This document shows, in pieces, positions 5,751-8,314 of a stretch of DNA of 8,314 nucleotides. The notes under the pieces were generated by a model. That model did not search any database. It saw nothing but the letters and a program-made list of their open reading frames with translations, and was not told the DNA's origin. The position numbers were made by a program, and so were the translations under genes. Each line of letters opens with the position of its first letter. Position 1 is the stretch's first letter. The DNA is taken from assembly GCA_937891245.1 (NCBI GenBank), contig CALAGB010000435.1:1-8314 (forward strand), written 5' to 3'. The stretch comes from an uncultured Thermomicrobiales bacterium (GTDB lineage: Bacteria > Chloroflexota > Chloroflexia > Thermomicrobiales > Thermomicrobiaceae).

Positions 5751-6451
5751 ATGCCTCACGCGATCAACGTGACCGACGTTCGGCGGCTACTCGCCGATGG
5801 CGCGCAGCTGGTGGATGTCCTTCCAGCGCGAGCGTACGCGGTGGACCATCTGCCCGGCGCAATCAACATCCCGCTGACGACCCTAAGCCGGAAATCGACG
5901 GCCCAGCTCACACGTGATCAGGCGGTGATCGTCTACTGCCATGACCACCAGTGAGACATGAGCCCCGGGCCGCGGCGCGGCTCGAGAGTTTCGGATTTCA
6001 ACAGGTCTACGACTACGTCGACGGCAAGGCGGACTGGTACGCATGGGGGCTGCCCATGGAAGGGACGGCGGTGACCCAGCTACGAGCCGGACAGTTAGCC
6101 CGTCCAGATGTCCCGACGGCCCGGCTGGATGAGCCGGTTGGCGCGGTGAGTCGCCGGACCGAGGCAGCAGGTTGGAACACCGCGGTCGTGGTCAATGCCG
6201 AGCAGGTCGTGCTTGGGCTGCTGCGACCAGCCGCGTTCGGTCAACATCCCGCGATGCTCGTGGAGGCGGTGATGGAAGAGGGCCCTTCGACCTTCCGTCC
6301 CCACGCTACCCTCGATGCGCCCCGACGAAATATGGAACGACACCGCGTCGGCGGGATTCCGGTTACCACGCCCGATGGACGACTCGTCGGCTTCCTGCGA
6401 CGGGAGGATCTCGACCAAGCGAGCCATGCGGAAGCGAATACGTCCGCTTGA
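5751..6451 (+). pseudogene. Rhodanese-CBS fusion protein, broken in two places
   Basis: ATG 5751 follows GGA at 5741-5743 with good spacing. Residues 1-63 are a rhodanese domain (DGAQLVDVLPARAYAVDHLP, GAINIPL, VIVYCHDHQ with likely catalytic C63). TGA then appears at 5952-5954 where related proteins have Cys (TGC), and one C is missing from the run at 5963-5966, so the rest (RAAARLESFGFQQVYDYVDG...) lies in another frame to TGA at 6449-6451. That rest has the rhodanese end and two CBS motifs (around VGAVSRRTEAAGWNTAVVV and RVGGIPVTTPDGRLVGFL). A repaired protein would be about 233 residues. Rhodaneses handle sulfane sulfur; CBS pairs bind adenine nucleotides. Sulfur supply during thiol-metal stress is inferred. 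The second part could be translated alone from GTG 5951, giving a CBS protein, but evidence is weak. Confidence 0.75.
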
Positions 6452-6479
6452 CCGTTTGAGGCTAAATGGGCGGCGTTCG

Positions 6480-6506
6480 CCGGTCACTCCCTGAGCTCAT
6501 GACCGG
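6480..6506 (+). repeat. Inverted repeat after the mercury cluster
   Basis: CCGGTCA (6480-6486) pairs with TGACCGG (6500-6506). The loop contains the perfect 8-bp palindrome TGAGCTCA (6492-6499). It lies 29 bp after the last stop of the plus-strand cluster. There is no T-run, so it could be an RNA 3' end hairpin, a protein site, or chance. From 6452 to 6652 no gene is recognisable. Confidence 0.35.
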
Positions 6507-6652
6507 AAATGTGGGTCGGTTGCCGAACGTCACCGTCCTCGAAGCCAGAGACAAACGCGATGCTCCGTTCGCGTTCGATGGGGCCGAGTAGCGCCCTGCG
6601 GGGCGATTGTCCGCGCCACGTTGGCCCCTCTCGCCGATCGTGAGCTGGCGAA

Positions 6653-7123
6653 TCAGGCGGCTGTGGAATGGCTGCGGAAGGCGTGCTGTACATCTTCAAC
6701 TGAGCTGCCGAACAGCGACTGTCCATGTTGCCCAACCGTTTCCGCGAGCGCGCGCCGGAACGCGAGCGACGCAAGTTCGCCGAATGGTCCCGACTCTTGA
6801 TACGGACGAAGGGCAGCCTGTGCTTCGTTCGACATCTGAACTATGAATCCGAGTGCGGACGCGTCAACGCTCGGACGAGTGATCCCAAGATCGTTGAGCG
6901 CCGCAGAGAAGTCAGAAGTCCTCGACGCCCATGAGACGCGAGTCAGTAACCAAAAGCAGTATGTGAGAGACCGGTCGTGGGACAGTTCGCGCAGTCGACC
7001 TTCCGCGGCTAAGAGGCTGGCACGTGTGATGGCAGGGACCTCGTCGGGGGATTCGTCGAGGAGGCGGACAACGCCTTGCCACCGTAGCGTCTTGGGGAGT
7101 CGACTCAGCCGAACATGGCCCAT
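6653..7123 (-). CDS. Unassigned protein, probably truncated
   Basis: This is a 156-residue minus-strand frame starting MGHVRLSRLPKTLRWQGVV, with GAGGGA about 9 nt before the ATG (in 7124-7140 complement). Composition and hydrophobic spacing look like a real, mostly helical soluble protein: repeated Ala/Leu-rich helices (AITRASLLAAEGRLRELS, AALNDLGI, ASLAFRRALAETVGQH), with no signal peptide and no membrane helix. The end QSLFGSSVEDVQHAFRS is followed by TGA, and a few residues after the stop (F-A-S) look like continued coding, so it may be cut short by a nonsense mutation. I do not recognise a family with known function. It faces the mercury cluster and belongs with the debris on the right. 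Confidence 0.5.
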   Translation of the reverse strand: MGHVRLSRLPKTLRWQGVVRLLDESPDEVPAITRASLLAAEGRLRELSHDRSLTYCFWLLTRVSWASRTSDFSAALNDLGITRPSVDASALGFIVQMSNEAQAALRPYQESGPFGELASLAFRRALAETVGQHGQSLFGSSVEDVQHAFRSHSTAA

Positions 7124-7162
7124 TGCACGCGTCCCTCGCGTCGTAGAGTCGCAGATGGAATC

Positions 7163-7330
7163 CTATGAGCTCGTATGCTTCCTGGCCAGAATGTCGCAGA
7201 TGAGCTTGGATTTGTCTATAGCCGGCTCGTCATGAATCGCACGCCGAACCGCGGCACAGAGATAGCGGAATAGCTCCCAGCCGACGGCCATCTGATTAGG
7301 GGTGATTCAAGCGTCGATTCCGGCAGTGGT
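7163..7330 (-). pseudogene. C-terminal end of an unknown minus-strand gene
   Basis: A start-less frame on the minus strand runs to TAG (complement of 7163-7165). It contains GWELFRYLCAAVRRAIHDEP and DKSKLICDILARKHTSS, an amphipathic helical tail that looks like real protein and not a shadow. It ends about 40 bp before the ATG of the unassigned protein at 7123 on the same strand, so the two may once have formed an operon. I do not recognise the family. Confidence 0.3.
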
Positions 7331-7354
7331 CTGGCTCAGTGGAAACGTCGGACG

Positions 7355-7385
7355 GCAGATCACGACACGCTGACCGCAGATCACG
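7355..7385 (+). repeat. Direct repeat GCAGATCACG, 21-bp period
   Basis: GCAGATCACG occurs at 7355-7364 and 7376-7385. It sits exactly where homology to the polymerase fragment stops (its premature stop is at 7388-7390), so it may mark a rearrangement junction or be part of the decayed coding sequence. Confidence 0.5.
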
Positions 7386-7387
7386 GC

Positions 7388-7895
7388 TTAGTAGTAGTAG
7401 CTGCTGAGGATGATCCCGATGAGCTCCGATGGAAAGTCGGGCTGAAGCTCGCGCCGAGGACGGACGCCCATCTCCCGCAGGCAGGCCTTGCCGAGGCTGG
7501 CCTCCGAGTAGATACGGTGCAGCGGCGTCTGGGTGAGGCCGTAGCGAGCGTAGTCCCCGGCGAGCCGCTCGTAGCATTCCCAGGTGACCTGCACGTCGTT
7601 GAGGGCGTAGTCCAGGTATTCATCTGTCAGCGGACCACCGTGCTCGTCGGTGTCGAGTTTCCGATGGGTGTCTGGAGATGGTCGGCTAGGCGTCCCAGAG
7701 ACCACGAGCCCGAGAGTAGGGCACCGGCGATCGTGCGGACGTCGATGAAGGCCCCACGCCAGGCGGGAACCTTGAGCAGGCGCTTGCGCATGCCGCGCGG
7801 GGTGCGTTGGGTGCCCGGGACGGTGAACCGGATGAAGGCCTCGCGACTCTCGAGACATAGATCGTGTTGGATGTGGAGTGCCGCGAGCATCCCGT
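7388..7895 (-). pseudogene. Mobile-element DNA polymerase, exonuclease-domain fragment with frameshift
   Basis: Two minus-strand frames join into one protein. The first (about 7895 to 7660) reads SREAFIRFTVPGTQRTPRGM and later GAFIDVRTIAGALLSGSWSL and RLADHLQTP. The second (about 7660 to 7388) continues HRKLDTDEHGGPLTDEYLDY, NDVQVTWECYERLAGDYARY, TPLHRIYSEASLGKACLREM and PDFPSELIGIILSSYY. A one-base loss near 7657-7660 (a C run on the minus strand) explains the shift. I recognise this from family B-like (protein-primed/organellar-type) DNA polymerases carried on bacterial mobile elements: a DnaQ-like 3'-5' exonuclease region with D-V-x-x-T-W-E, then the start of the palm. A stop after YYY replaces the expected G-G-R-A-E, and the polymerase catalytic motifs are absent. 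It is non-functional. Confidence 0.6.
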
Positions 7896-7903
7896 GCGAG
7901 CGA

Positions 7904-8047
7904 GAAGGGTGGGACTGCGTACCACACAACGAGGGTCGGCTTGAGTTGACGTGGACCAACAAACCCTTACGGTTGCCGGCGTACGAGGACGGCAGCTATG
8001 AATGGGCATCGTCCTCAGATTATCGGGTGGCTGAGATCCGCTTGCTG
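7904..8047 (+). pseudogene. DNA methyltransferase (type III Mod-like), N-terminal fragment
   Basis: The plus frame encodes EGWDCVPHNEGRLELTWTNK, then LPAYEDGSYEWASSSDYRVA and EIRLL. This resembles the N-terminus of adenine-specific site-specific DNA methyltransferases of type III restriction-modification systems, where a W-[ND]-C-[VI]-P-x-N-E-G-R-L-x-L-T-W-T-N-K segment precedes the first catalytic block. Homology stops at 8047. The expected FxGxG and DPPY motifs never appear, so only a fragment of about 48 codons remains. It abuts the oppositely oriented polymerase fragment at about 7896-7903. The family call is from memory of the motif and is moderate. Confidence 0.5.
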
Positions 8048-8095
8048 AGCCCGCCGCGCCAACCGCCGGACGGCCGACCGATCATGGCACCGGCG

Positions 8096-8126
8096 AGTCT
8101 ACACCCTCCAGTATGGGGACGGTCAA
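8096..8126 (-). promoter_or_regulatory. Orphan MerR/CueR-type promoter
   Basis: On the minus strand, -35 TTGACC (complement of 8121-8126) and -10 TAGACT (complement of 8096-8101) are 19 bp apart, the hallmark spacing of MerR-family promoters. The spacer holds an imperfect dyad, ACCGTCCCCATACTGGAGGGT (20 of its 21 bases shown: first 20 end at GGG; positions 8103-8123), with half-sites ACCnTCC/GGAnGGT like the CueR operator. The -35 box contains the TGA of the transporter gene upstream. Downstream, no matching gene exists: sequence switches to the methyltransferase fragment by 8047. Confidence 0.65.
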
Positions 8127-8284
8127 GGTGCGTGGACGGGCCGCGTCTCGGCAGCGAACGCGCAAATTGCAGCGATCGCTGCGGCGAGTGCCGTGGTACC
8201 GAAGATCACCAGCGCAGCGCTCAGTCCGGTCTGCATCCGCAGGAGGGCGCCAAAGATCAGACTGCCTAAGCCGAACCCGGTGAA
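8123..8284 (-). CDS. MFS-like transporter, C-terminal end (partial)
   Basis: The minus strand reads open from the adapter edge to TGA (complement of 8123-8125), giving 53 residues: FTGFGLGSLIFGALLRMQTG, then SAALVIFGTTALAAAIAAIC, then a short charged tail ETRPVHAP. One hydrophobic helix after a Gly-rich G-F-G-L-G-S-L-x-F-G-A-L-L segment is typical of the last two helices of major facilitator exporters. The rest of the gene is beyond the contig end. Substrate cannot be inferred. The neighbouring metal-responsive promoter suggests a metal-resistance setting. Another polytopic membrane protein is the alternative. Confidence 0.55.
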   Translation of the reverse strand, partial: FTGFGLGSLIFGALLRMQTGLSAALVIFGTTALAAAIAAICAFAAETRPVHAP

Positions 8285-8285
8285 G

Positions 8286-8314
8286 AGATCGGAAGAGCAC
8301 ACGTCTGAACTCCA
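8286..8314 (+). other. Illumina adapter sequence (artefact)
   Basis: The final 29 bases begin AGATCGGAAGAGCACACGTC and continue exactly as the standard TruSeq read-1 3' adapter. This is untrimmed library sequence, not genomic DNA. The true contig ends at about 8285. Confidence 0.97.

Noticed and set aside
5952..5954. TGA as a selenocysteine codon
   Set aside because: A one-base deletion follows within 15 bases and no selenocysteine insertion element was recognised, so decay or error is simpler.
7517..8269. Plus-strand open frame of 250 codons as one gene
   Set aside because: Only 7904-8047 is protein-like (methyltransferase fragment). The remainder is antisense to the polymerase fragment and the transporter end.
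1..8314. CRISPR arrays, tRNA or rRNA genes
   Set aside because: No regularly spaced repeats, cloverleaf or rRNA-like conserved stretches were seen in reading either strand.

Overview
The window looks like a short contig from a high-GC bacterium. Its core is a mercury-resistance locus flanked by broken and partial genes. The last 29 bases match an Illumina adapter, so the right end is a library or assembly end and not biology. The host cannot be named. High GC, a MerR/MerA pair, a short MerB and a rhodanese-CBS protein would suit Chloroflexota (Thermomicrobia-like) or an actinobacterium, but this is only an inference.

Left flank (1-2217): the 3' end of an ArsR-type regulator, then about 320 bp without a gene. 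Next comes the C-terminal end of what looks like a MutS-type ATPase gene (minus strand), split by a complete 880-bp IS5-family element (708-1587, TA target duplication). Beyond it lies a decayed TetR-family regulator gene on the plus strand.

Mercury core (2300-6451, all plus strand): merR; a MerR-type promoter/operator overlapping the merR stop codon; merA (core reductase without an N-terminal MerP-like domain); a short merB-like organomercurial lyase with its Cys-Asp-Cys triad; an ArsR-family gene remnant; a MerE-like two-helix mercury permease; a 3' remnant of a CcdA-like membrane protein broken by a 7-bp tandem duplication; and a rhodanese-CBS fusion gene broken by a TGA and a one-base deletion. 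MerB would release Hg(II) from organomercurials, MerA would reduce it to Hg(0), MerE would move mercury across the membrane, and MerR would switch on the promoter. The CcdA-like and rhodanese-CBS genes suggest a lost thiol/sulfane-sulfur accessory function.

Right flank (6452-8285): gene fragments on both strands. These are an unassigned minus-strand gene, the end of an unknown minus-strand gene, a frameshifted piece of a mobile-element DNA polymerase (exonuclease part), the N-terminal piece of a DNA methyltransferase, a second MerR/CueR-like promoter whose target gene is missing, and the C-terminal end of an MFS-like transporter cut by the adapter.

Two points deserve most attention. The merA promoter region is built from two overlapping perfect inverted repeats, and the second would hide the merA ribosome-binding site in read-through RNA only. 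The orphan promoter at 8096-8126 has the same design, with the upstream gene's stop codon inside its -35 box.
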